In this document: in pieces, positions 1 through 5,230 of the stretch
Layout of the letters: every line of letters begins with the position of its first letter
Position numbering within the stretch: position 1 is the stretch's first letter
Assembly (NCBI GenBank): GCA_003457065.1
Contig: DMJQ01000165.1
Location: 1-5,230 of the forward strand
Source of the DNA: Clostridiales bacterium
Lineage (GTDB): Bacteria > Bacillota > Clostridia > Tissierellales > Sedimentibacteraceae
Direction of reading: 5' to 3'
Length of the DNA stretch: 5,230 nucleotides
Notes under the pieces: model-generated
The model's database searches: none
What the model saw: the letters and a program-made list of their open reading frames with translations, nothing else
Told to the model about the DNA's origin: nothing
Made by a program: the position numbers and the translations under genes

Positions 1-1043
1 AATTCATATATGTTGTCAATATTCCTGAAGTATTCCTCTTCTGTGGCAGGCTCGCCTTCCTGCTGAGCTTCAACCTGCTCGTTTTCTCCGGCACTGCTGT
101 GAGCTATATTTCTTTTTAACAGCCGTGCTCCAAAAAATATGAATACTGCAGCCAAAGAAAGTACCTGCGGCGCCGGAAATCCCGGTATCAATGCCATAAA
201 CAAAAGCACAACTCCGGATATTATAAGAACTATCGGCTGTGACTTCACCTGATTGGTAAGATCCACATTCAAGCTTGATTCTGATGCAGCTCTTGTTACA
301 ATCATACTTGTTGCTGTCGATATGAGCAGTGCCGGAATCTGTGAAACCAAACCGTCACCTACTGTGGCTATTGAATATGTCTGCAGAACCTCCGAAAATG
401 TAGCTCCTCCTTGAACCATGCCTATGATGACTCCGCCCACAAGGTTTATGGCGGTTATAATGATTGACATTATGGAGTCGCCCTTTACAAATTTTGTGGC
501 ACCATCCATTGCTCCGTAAAAGTCTGCTTCTCTCTGGATGTTGCTTCGCCTTTTCCTTGCTTCGCTTTCCGAGATAATGCCCGAGCTTAAATCCGCATCT
601 ATTGCCATTTGTTTTCCGGGCATTGCATCCAGTGTAAATCTTGCGGTAACTTCCGCAACTCTTTCCGCTCCTTTGGTAATTACTATAAACTGTACCAGAA
701 CTATTATTAAAAATATTATGAATCCCACTACCGCACTGCCTTGGAGAACAAAATTACCGAATGTTGCTATTACAGCACCTGCTTCTCCGCCGTTTGTCAA
801 TATTAATCTGGTGGAAGAAACATTTAATGACAGCCTGAACAGTGTGGTTATTAAAAGAAGTGACGGGAATACTGAAAATTCCAGCGCCTCTTTTATATAC
901 ATAGTTGTAAGCAGTATGATTATAGATACTGCTATGTTGATAATAAACATTAAATCCAGCATAAACGGTGGCAATGGTATTATTATCATAAGTATTACTG
1001 CTATTATGAACAAAGAAATAGAATTGTTTAATATGCTTTTCAT
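1..1043 (-). CDS. flhA: FlhA, flagellar type III export engine (N-terminal ~347 residues; 3' end runs off the window)
   Basis: FlhA is the large integral membrane subunit of the flagellar export apparatus; it couples proton flow to export and binds substrate-chaperone complexes through its cytoplasmic C-terminal domain. I translated this frame by hand from an ATG at 1043; it stays open to base 1. Visible are a hydrophobic N-terminus (residues about 8-50), the FHIPEP-family signature [17 protein letters not shown] (70-86), and the conserved cytoplasmic loop with [20 protein letters not shown] (126-145). The [14 protein letters not shown] block (176-189) is the region holding the essential acidic residue of the family. 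More membrane segments follow (about 190-310), then an acidic linker. About half of the usual ~690 residues is present, cut by the window edge. The start overlaps the flhB stop as ATGA, with an AGGA nine bases upstream inside flhB, so translational coupling is likely. The identification is secure. Confidence 0.97.
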   Translation of the reverse strand, partial: MKSILNNSISLFIIAVILMIIIPLPPFMLDLMFIINIAVSIIILLTTMYIKEALEFSVFPSLLLITTLFRLSLNVSSTRLILTNGGEAGAVIATFGNFVLQGSAVVGFIIFLIIVLVQFIVITKGAERVAEVTARFTLDAMPGKQMAIDADLSSGIISESEARKRRSNIQREADFYGAMDGATKFVKGDSIMSIIITAINLVGGVIIGMVQGGATFSEVLQTYSIATVGDGLVSQIPALLISTATSMIVTRAASESSLNVDLTNQVKSQPIVLIISGVVLLFMALIPGFPAPQVLSLAAVFIFFGARLLKRNIAHSSAGENEQVEAQQEGEPATEEEYFRNIDNIYE

Positions 1044-2107
1044 TTATGTTTTTCCTTTTCCTTAATCCTGTAAACCCAGGCAAGTATTTCTGCAACCGGT
1101 TCGTAGAATTCTAATGGTATTTCCTGATTTATATCGGTGTTTGAATACAAGGCTCTTGCCAGAGGCACGTTTTCAACAATGTTAATTTCGCATTCCTGGG
1201 CTTTTTTAACTATTCTCATTGCAATTTCATCTTTTCCCTTCGCCAGCACCATGGGAGCATTATCTTTTTCAATGTCATATTTAATAGCTACGGCAAAGTG
1301 AGTAGGGTTTCTGATGATAACATCCGCCTTTGGAACCTGCTGCATCATTCTGCTCATGGATACGGCTCTTTGTCTTTCTTTTATCTTTCCTTTTACCTGC
1401 GGATCTCCTTCCAGCTGCTTGTACTCTTCCTTGACTTCCTGTTTTGTCATCTTGATGTTTTTTTCGTATTCCCACCATGAATACAGGAAATCAAATGCTG
1501 AAATTGCCAGAAAGGCAATGACCACACTTTTTACTATCGCCATTATCGATGTGGTTATAAAATTAATTCCTGATGTCAAATCCACCGAAACTAATTTCGG
1601 TACCTGCGGTAAGCTGTCTATGATGGAGGAATAAATCACATATCCTAAAATTATTATTTTAATGAGATTTTTTAGCACTTCCACAATTGCGCGAATGGAG
1701 AACATCCTTTTAATTCCCGAAAGCGGGTTTAATTTGGAAAATTTAAATTTTATATTTTCTTTTGAAATTAAAAATCTTGTCTGAGCTCCGGTAAATACCA
1801 CCGATGCCAACATTACCGCAGCCATCGGCAAACCCGCAGATGCAAAAATTGTATATGTAATATCTTTAAATAACTGGACGATAAATGCATCGCTGATGTA
1901 GTATGTTTTTTTCATCAGCGAAAAGTACTTGTGCAGCATGTCCGAAGTGTACCCGTAAATATACGGCGCCCAAAAGTTCAATATCACAAATGATATTGCT
2001 ATAACTCCGACTGTCACTACATCCTTGCTTTGAAAAATATTACCTTTTTTTCGCTCATCCTGCCTTTTTTTGGGAGAGGCTTTCTCGGTTTTATCTTCGC
2101 CTGCCAT
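1040..2107 (-). CDS. flhB: FlhB, flagellar export switch protein
   Basis: FlhB is a membrane component of the flagellar type III secretion gate; its autocleaved cytoplasmic domain switches export from rod/hook to filament substrates. The 355-residue product has the usual family length. It starts with the typical [22 protein letters not shown] head, followed by four hydrophobic segments (roughly residues 29-50, 83-108, 143-163 and 186-209), a charged linker, and the self-cleavage motif NPTH at 267-270 in the context [15 protein letters not shown]. The C-terminal domain ends in the usual [11 protein letters not shown] chose the ATG at 2107 over the in-frame ATG at 2113, because GAAGGA (2113-2118) lies five bases before 2107 but abuts or overlaps the upstream ATG; the longer form would add only Met-Ile. 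The gene lies 15 bases after fliR and overlaps flhA by four bases. The catalytic Asn and Pro are intact, so autocleavage is expected. Confidence 0.97.
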   Translation of the reverse strand: MAGEDKTEKASPKKRQDERKKGNIFQSKDVVTVGVIAISFVILNFWAPYIYGYTSDMLHKYFSLMKKTYYISDAFIVQLFKDITYTIFASAGLPMAAVMLASVVFTGAQTRFLISKENIKFKFSKLNPLSGIKRMFSIRAIVEVLKNLIKIIILGYVIYSSIIDSLPQVPKLVSVDLTSGINFITTSIMAIVKSVVIAFLAISAFDFLYSWWEYEKNIKMTKQEVKEEYKQLEGDPQVKGKIKERQRAVSMSRMMQQVPKADVIIRNPTHFAVAIKYDIEKDNAPMVLAKGKDEIAMRIVKKAQECEINIVENVPLARALYSNTDINQEIPLEFYEPVAEILAWVYRIKEKEKHK

Positions 2108-2122
2108 AATCATCCTTCGTTA

Positions 2123-2893
2123 CTAAGTTATTAATGTGCTTAAACTGTTTCTTATTGTATCAAACATCAATGTCACTGAATTGTCTATAAAAGTTGAAAA
2201 TGTCGGTACCAGTATCATCAGCATCAGCAGCCCCAATAAAATTTTAAGCTGCACATTTACTGAAAAAACCTGTATCTGCGGAATTGCTTTCATTAAAATT
2301 CCTATACCGGCCTCCAATATTATTTCAACTGCCAAAATCGGCATGGAAAGCTTTAACGCAAGTATCAATATCTGTCCGAACATTTCCACCATGTTTATAA
2401 AAAGATCTGTAGGTATTGAAAAATTCCCTATTTTTATTAATTTACACGAGGTTATGAATATTTGTATTAATGTCAGATGTCCGTTTGCGCTGAAAAAAAT
2501 CAGAATCAGAATCAGGTTTAAAAAACTTCCTGTAATACCCATTGACAAATTGCTGCTTGGGTCATATATCTTGGACATCGACATTCCGGTCTGCATATCT
2601 AATATTTCACCGCTTATTACAACGGTACTGAAAAATAAACTTATTAAATACCCGATAAGATAACCGATAAATATTTCCTTTACAATAAGCAGAATGTATT
2701 CAATCAGTGTACCGATAACAATATCGGTCTCCGGCGGCAGCATGCCGTACACTGTTATTGTCAGAAACAAACTTAAGGATGTCTTTAAAAGCACGGGCAG
2801 ATTGCGCCTGCCGAATATCTGATTAAAAAAAACACATCCGCTCATTCTTGCCAATATCAATAAAAAATAAGTAAAATCTCCTGAAAATGTCAT
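2123..2893 (-). CDS. fliR: FliR, flagellar export gate protein
   Basis: FliR is an integral membrane subunit of the FliP5-FliQ4-FliR1 export gate, where a single copy completes the helical pore at the centre of the basal body. The 256-residue length fits the family. The sequence is almost entirely hydrophobic with several membrane segments. It carries the typical early pattern ILARMSGCVFFNQIFGRRNLPVL (about residues 13-35), a central GEILDMQTGMSMSKIYDP block (about 95-112) matching the family's conserved G-x-x-I-D/Q-x-Q-x-G-x-x-x-x-x-x-x-DP region, and the closing QVFSVNVQLKILLGLLML. The ATG at 2893 has GAGG (2900-2903) six bases upstream. It sits 11 bases after fliQ and 15 before flhB. Confidence 0.96.
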   Translation of the reverse strand: MTFSGDFTYFLLILARMSGCVFFNQIFGRRNLPVLLKTSLSLFLTITVYGMLPPETDIVIGTLIEYILLIVKEIFIGYLIGYLISLFFSTVVISGEILDMQTGMSMSKIYDPSSNLSMGITGSFLNLILILIFFSANGHLTLIQIFITSCKLIKIGNFSIPTDLFINMVEMFGQILILALKLSMPILAVEIILEAGIGILMKAIPQIQVFSVNVQLKILLGLLMLMILVPTFSTFIDNSVTLMFDTIRNSLSTLIT

Positions 2894-2904
2894 ATCGTTC
2901 CTCG

Positions 2905-3171
2905 TTAATAAATCTTAAGCATTAAACCAAACACATAGTATGTAAAATCGGACATTACTTCCATCATCCAAGGTCCTAATGCTATCAATATTATTGCTGT
3001 AACAAGCAGCTTCGGAACAAATGTCAGCGTCTGTTCATGTATTTGTGTAGCTGCCTGAAAAACGGCAATCACCAATCCGATTATTAAACTTACAATCAAT
3101 ATGGGAGCTCCTATTTTTATGGCGGCTCCCGCAGCTGACTGCATAACTTCCATAACCAATGAAATGCTCAT
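2905..3171 (-). CDS. fliQ: FliQ, flagellar export gate protein
   Basis: FliQ is the small two-helix membrane subunit of the FliPQR export gate. The 88-residue product matches the usual length of about 89. Two hydrophobic segments (about residues 13-38 and 50-70) are separated by the well-conserved loop AVFQAATQIHEQTLTFVPKL (37-56), which is diagnostic of FliQ and its virulence-secretion homologues. The ATG at 3171 is preceded by AGGAG (3178-3182) with a six-base spacer. It lies 14 bases after fliP and 11 bases before fliR, so the three gate genes are translated as a close set. Confidence 0.97.
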   Translation of the reverse strand: MSISLVMEVMQSAAGAAIKIGAPILIVSLIIGLVIAVFQAATQIHEQTLTFVPKLLVTAIILIALGPWMMEVMSDFTYYVFGLMLKIY

Positions 3172-3185
3172 TCTATACTCCTGCG

Positions 3186-3935
3186 TTAAAAGTTAAAAGT
3201 TGTAACCAGCGTCTTAAACAATAAGGACCATCCGTCTACAACCACGAATAAAAGTATTTTAAACGGCATTGAAATCATAACCGGCGGAAGCATCATCATG
3301 CCCATTGACATAAGAACACTTGAAACTATCATGTCTATTATAAGGAATGGTATGTAAAGTAAAAATCCCATTATGAACGCCCTTTTTAATTCACTTGTGA
3401 CAAATGACGGAATAACTACCGTCATGGGAAGATCCGCAATGCTTTCGGCACTTGAAATTTCTTCACTTCCAGCCATATCAGCAAACATCTTAAGCTCGTT
3501 TCTTCCTGTTTGCTTGAGCATCCACACCTTTAACGGCTGAGATGCCTTGTCAAAGAATTCTTCCTGGGAAATTTCTTCATTCTTATACGGCTGATAAGCT
3601 TCTGTATTTATTTCGTCAATAACAGGAGACATAATAAATAAAGTCAGGAACAATGCTATGCCGATCAGAACCTGATTGGGCGGTGTCTGCTGCAAACCCA
3701 TAGCATTTTTCAGAAATGACAAAACTATTATTATCCTTGTAAATGCCGTCATCATTATCAATATGGACGGAAACAGAGTGATAACAGTTAAAAGAACAAG
3801 TATTTCAACTGTTTCCGCAGCATTTCCGTTTATGTCCATATTGATGACTCCGCCGTATGCAGGCTTAATAGTCATTAACATTATTAAAAGCGCTGTAATT
3901 ATTATTTTATATTTTGGTATATATTTTTTAGTCAT
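3186..3935 (-). CDS. fliP: FliP, flagellar export gate protein
   Basis: FliP is the major pore subunit of the flagellar FliPQR export gate. From the ATG at 3935 it is 249 residues, normal for the family. It begins with a cleavable-type signal peptide (basic MTKKYIPKYK, then a hydrophobic stretch to about residue 22 and KPAYGG). It then shows FTRIIIVLSFLKNAMGLQQTPPNQ (64-87), the hydrophobic segment VLIGIALFLTLFIMSPV, a periplasmic stretch of about 80 residues, and the C-terminal block LPPVMISMPFKILLFVVVDGW. An in-frame ATG at 3950 would add five residues (MKEAI) but has no Shine-Dalgarno. AAAGAGG (3941-3947) lies inside that extension, five bases before 3935, so 3935 is preferred. Upstream is an unusual 137-base structured gap that may affect its translation. 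Confidence 0.96.
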   Translation of the reverse strand: MTKKYIPKYKIIITALLIMLMTIKPAYGGVINMDINGNAAETVEILVLLTVITLFPSILIMMTAFTRIIIVLSFLKNAMGLQQTPPNQVLIGIALFLTLFIMSPVIDEINTEAYQPYKNEEISQEEFFDKASQPLKVWMLKQTGRNELKMFADMAGSEEISSAESIADLPMTVVIPSFVTSELKRAFIMGFLLYIPFLIIDMIVSSVLMSMGMMMLPPVMISMPFKILLFVVVDGWSLLFKTLVTTFNF

Positions 3936-3940
3936 TATTG

Positions 3941-3947
3941 CCTCTTT
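3941..3947 (-). promoter_or_regulatory. Ribosome binding site that sets the fliP start
   Basis: The minus strand reads AAAGAGG here, five bases before the ATG at 3935, and it lies inside the possible extension from the ATG at 3950. The GAGG core (3941-3944) can pair with UCUC (3951-3954) around a six-base AUGAAA loop, with one G-U pair. The site could therefore be partly hidden, depending on how the upstream RNA folds. Confidence 0.75.
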
Positions 3948-3950
3948 CAT

Positions 3951-4087
3951 GAGACATCACTGTTATCGTGCCTGATGTCGGCCGTTCTCTGTGAACCGCA
4001 CCGCGATATAGGCTGACCGAAGACGAAATCTCTATATATGTGAGATTCTTACGCACTCAAATGGTCTTGAATAACAGTGGTCTGATG
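3951..4087 (-). ncRNA. Candidate structured RNA (possible small inserted element) between fliO and fliP
   Basis: This 137-base gap is the only sizeable non-coding stretch in an otherwise tightly packed operon. By hand count it is about 47% G+C, and its middle (3961-4020) is about 57%. On the transcribed strand ACATCA (4083-4088) and CTGTTAT... pair outward: CTGTTAT near 4071-4077 with ATAACAG at 3960-3966, and ACATCA with TGATGT at 3954-3959, leaving a five-base bulge. Inside are a hairpin AATCTC/GAGATT (4027-4032 with 4042-4047), a six-pair stem UCGGUC/GGCCGA (4015-4020 with 3978-3983), and directly inside it GUUC/GAAC (3993-3996 with 3984-3987). The element ends immediately before ATGAAA. 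I recognise no standard riboswitch class. An ORF-less HEARO/omega-RNA-like element is one reading, and a cis-acting leader for fliP is another. No coding potential was seen. Confidence 0.5.
3953..3979 (-). promoter_or_regulatory. Hairpin just upstream of fliP, competing with the long-range stem
   Basis: GACATCA (3973-3979) and TGATGTC (3953-3959) form a perfect seven-pair stem with a 13-base loop, GGCACGATAACAG. The same TGATGT can instead pair with ACATCA at 4083-4088. The loop holds ATAACAG, which is complementary to CTGTTAT at 4071-4077, so a pseudoknot or a two-state switch is possible. It has no following U-tract, so it is not an intrinsic terminator. Confidence 0.55.
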
Positions 4088-4088
4088 T
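3954..4088. repeat. Bounding inverted repeat of the fliO-fliP gap
   Basis: On the plus strand ACATCACTGTTAT (3954-3966) faces ATAACAGTGGTCTGATGT (4071-4088). These are reverse complements except for five extra bases in the second arm. The arms enclose 104 bases and together mark almost the whole gap; the outer end of the second arm reaches into the fliO stop codon. Confidence 0.8.
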
Positions 4089-4426
4089 TACTTTGGTTTT
4101 TTCAGGAGCTTATTTAATATTTTACTGAACTCAATATTATTTTCCGGCTTTTCCTGTGGCAGCGGATGAAAACCATCTAATTCTTTAAGAATATTTATGC
4201 TGTTTTCAGTAATGCCCAGCAAATAATATTTGTTGTTTATTTCTGCGATTGCCAGGAACTTATTTTGTCCTAACATCATTTTATCTGCTATACTCATATA
4301 CTTTGACTTCAATACCATGCTTGTTTTCGTTGAAAGCCATTTTGTGCAGTAATAAGTTAAAAATAAGACTAAAATAATTCCTATAATCGAAATTATCAGC
4401 GGAAATATATCATTAATCGCAATCAA
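4088..4426 (-). CDS. fliO: FliO (FliZ in Bacillus naming), flagellar export gate assembly protein
   Basis: FliO is a small bitopic membrane protein that helps assemble or stabilise the FliP ring. The product of up to 112 residues has one N-terminal membrane helix (about residues 8-27, FPLIISIIGIILVLFLTYYC). A cytoplasmic domain follows with the family pattern MSIADKMMLGQNKFLAIAEINNKYYLLGITENSINIL (about 44-80) and a short basic tail. The sequence is weakly conserved in this family, but the pattern and the position between cheY and fliP make the call firm. The start is uncertain. TTG at 4426 is the first possible codon, but the AGGAG (4427-4431) touches it directly. In-frame ATT codons at 4423 and 4417 are better spaced but rare as starts, and the first in-frame ATG is at residue 37, after the helix. 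The frame is the same as that of cheY, separated from its TAG by a single GAG codon. Confidence 0.9.
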   Translation of the reverse strand: MIAINDIFPLIISIIGIILVLFLTYYCTKWLSTKTSMVLKSKYMSIADKMMLGQNKFLAIAEINNKYYLLGITENSINILKELDGFHPLPQEKPENNIEFSKILNKLLKKPK

Positions 4427-4431
4427 CTCCT
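4427..4431 (-). promoter_or_regulatory. Shine-Dalgarno AGGAG at the cheY stop / fliO start
   Basis: The minus strand reads GGATAGGAGTTGATTGCGATT. The AGGAG overlaps the cheY TAG stop and directly abuts the TTG at 4426, giving zero spacing. Spacing is three bases to ATT at 4423 and nine to ATT at 4417. This conflict makes the fliO start unresolved. Confidence 0.65.
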
Positions 4432-4792
4432 ATCCAAGTATGCCTTGAACAGTTTTCAGAACCCTGTCTGCTTTAAATGGTTTTACAATAAAATCTTTTG
4501 CTCCGCTTCTTATGGCTTCAACCACCATGGACTCTTGTCCCATTGCTGAACACATGACAATTCTTGCATCGGCATCAAATTCTTTTATTTCCTTTAATGC
4601 TTCCAGACCGTTTTTATTAGGCATTGTTATATCCATTATAACCAAGTCCGGCTTTTCTGCCTTGTAGGACTGAACTGCAATTTCTCCGTCCGAAGCTTCA
4701 ATTAAATTTTCATAGCCGTTCTTTTTTAAAGTGTCCTTTATCATCATTCTCATAAATGCTGCGTCATCTACTATCAGTATTTTATTTTCCAT
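4430..4792 (-). CDS. cheY: CheY, chemotaxis response regulator
   Basis: CheY is a single-domain receiver; phosphorylated by CheA, it binds the flagellar switch to change rotation. The 120-residue protein has the complete receiver site: the acidic pair D9-D10, phospho-acceptor D54 (in VIMDITMP), S82 (in VMCSAMGQ) in place of the usual Thr/Ser switch residue, F101, and K104 in VKPF. MCSAMGQ is the form common in Gram-positive and Thermotoga CheY proteins. There is no output domain. I chose the ATG at 4792 because GGAGG (4798-4802) lies five bases upstream; a longer reading from TTG at 4813 would translate through that ribosome binding site. Its place after fliY suits a switch partner, since FliY in related bacteria removes phosphate from CheY. 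Confidence 0.96.
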   Translation of the reverse strand: MENKILIVDDAAFMRMMIKDTLKKNGYENLIEASDGEIAVQSYKAEKPDLVIMDITMPNKNGLEALKEIKEFDADARIVMCSAMGQESMVVEAIRSGAKDFIVKPFKADRVLKTVQGILG

Positions 4793-4797
4793 TTTTT

Positions 4798-4802
4798 CCT
4801 CC
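4798..4802 (-). promoter_or_regulatory. Ribosome binding site that sets the cheY start
   Basis: A perfect GGAGG with a five-base A-rich spacer precedes the ATG at 4792. It rules in favour of the 120-residue CheY and against the seven-residue TTG extension. Confidence 0.85.
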
Positions 4803-4813
4803 GTAAAATGCAA

Positions 4814-5230
4814 TTATAATGTTAATTTAATTAATTCATCTTTTTTAACTATTTCAACTACTCTTACTCCAAAGTTGTCGTTTACGACCACAACTTCTCC
4901 CTTGGCGATTAATTGTCCGTTTACTATAATATCAACCAATGCGCCTGCCTGTTTGTCCAGTTCCACTATTGTTCCCTGTGCGAATTCAAGTATATCTTTT
5001 ATCTGCCTTTTGGCTTTACCTATTTCCACACTTATTTCCAGCGGAACCGACATAATCAGCTCTAAATTGGTAAGCTGTTCTTCGGACAGTATTTCTTCTT
5101 CATCAAATGAATCATATGTCATCGGCCTCACGGTTACCGGAGCCTGTTCCCTTTTCTTCTGAACCGGCTTCTTAGGAACGCTGTTTTTAACAGGCCCCCT
5201 GTAAATATGCGTTTCTTCTTCCTCCGCATT
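4814..5230 (-). CDS. fliY: FliY (FliN-type) flagellar motor switch protein, C-terminal 138 residues
   Basis: This is the end of a C-ring switch protein. The reading frame is open to the window edge at 5230 with no stop, so the start is missing. The visible part begins with a charged, proline/lysine-rich linker (NAEEEETHIYRGPVKNS, then KKPVQKKREQAPVTVRPM). It continues into a full SpoA/FliN domain: TNLELIMSVPLEISVEIGKAKRQIKDILEFAQGTIVELDKQAGALVDIIVNGQLIAKGEVVVVNDNFGVRVVEIV, with the conserved VELDKxAG and DNFGVRV blocks. A linker before the domain plus the cheY-fliO neighbourhood fits the Gram-positive FliY, which carries CheC-like CheY-P phosphatase motifs N-terminally; that part lies outside the window, so a plain FliN with an extended N-terminus is not excluded. 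An internal GTG (5131) gives a 105-residue reading, but it is an in-frame codon of the longer gene. Confidence 0.9.
   Translation of the reverse strand, partial: NAEEEETHIYRGPVKNSVPKKPVQKKREQAPVTVRPMTYDSFDEEEILSEEQLTNLELIMSVPLEISVEIGKAKRQIKDILEFAQGTIVELDKQAGALVDIIVNGQLIAKGEVVVVNDNFGVRVVEIVKKDELIKLTL

Noticed and set aside
538..1065. Plus-strand reading of 175 codons over flhA
   Set aside because: It lies antisense to the strongly conserved FlhA membrane domain; its sequence has no recognisable domain and no ribosome binding site.
754..1095. Minus-strand reading of 113 codons spanning the flhB-flhA junction
   Set aside because: It overlaps the conserved ends of both flhB and flhA in another frame and resembles no known protein.
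2496..2520. Short tandem repeat of ATCAGA inside fliR
   Set aside because: It simply encodes alternating Leu/Ile/Arg-free hydrophobic residues of a membrane helix (LILIL) and has too few units to suggest phase variation.
2136..2663. Plus-strand reading of 175 codons over fliR
   Set aside because: It is a shadow of FliR on the opposite strand; hydrophobic-gene antisense frames in AT-rich DNA often stay open by chance.
4027..4047. AATCTC/GAGATT hairpin as an intrinsic terminator after fliO
   Set aside because: The stem is only six A/U-rich pairs, the loop is nine bases and no U-tract follows on the minus strand. It is kept as part of the structured element instead.
4793..4813. Seven-residue N-terminal extension of CheY from TTG at 4813
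   Set aside because: It would translate through a perfect GGAGG site that is ideally placed for the ATG at 4792, and receiver domains of this family begin within a few residues of the first beta strand, as they do from 4792.
4814..5131. Separate short FliN starting at GTG 5131 or ATG 5122
   Set aside because: The frame is open upstream to the window edge and the residues there read as a typical FliY linker. GAGG before ATG 5122 is only three bases away and is codon-determined. A minor internal product cannot be excluded but is not supported.
4731..5162. Plus-strand reading of 143 codons over fliY and cheY
   Set aside because: It is antisense to two well-supported genes and is a low-complexity Ser/Thr/Ile-rich product typical of a shadow frame.

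Overview
This window is a block of late flagellar assembly genes, all on the minus strand and so transcribed from high to low coordinates. The gene order is fliY (C-terminal end only), cheY, fliO, fliP, fliQ, fliR, flhB, flhA (N-terminal half only). This order, with cheY between the FliY-type switch protein and FliO, is that of the large motility operon of Bacillus and Clostridia. Together with the AT-rich codon use, strong GGAGG-type ribosome binding sites and the 'VMCSAMGQ' form of CheY, it points to a Gram-positive bacterium of the Firmicutes, most likely a clostridial lineage. The species cannot be told from the window.

Layout from transcription upstream to downstream: 5230-4814 is the end of the switch protein FliY (SpoA/FliN domain). 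4792-4430 is the response regulator CheY. About 4426-4088 is the small membrane protein FliO. 4087-3951 is a 137-base non-coding gap. 3935-3186 is FliP, 3171-2905 FliQ, 2893-2123 FliR, 2107-1040 FlhB, and 1043 to the window start is FlhA. Apart from the fliO-fliP gap, genes are separated by 21 bases or fewer, or overlap (flhB/flhA by ATGA), so this is one tightly coupled operon. No promoter or terminator is visible inside the window.

The products act together. FliP, FliQ and FliR form the membrane export gate, with FlhB as substrate-specificity switch, FlhA as proton-driven export engine and FliO as assembly factor for FliP. CheY and FliY belong to the rotation switch: CheY-P binds the switch to change rotation, and FliY is a C-ring protein that in related bacteria also dephosphorylates CheY-P.

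The part that ordinary annotation does not explain is the fliO-fliP gap. It is locally GC-rich and bounded by inverted repeats (ACATCA and CTGTTAT with their complements). It can form several stems, including mutually exclusive ones next to the fliP ribosome binding site, and it ends exactly before an ATGA. It looks like a structured RNA, possibly a small ORF-less mobile element of HEARO/omega-RNA type inserted in the operon. That identification is a hypothesis. A second oddity is the fliO start, where the only strong Shine-Dalgarno abuts a TTG and no ATG or GTG is available before the membrane helix.
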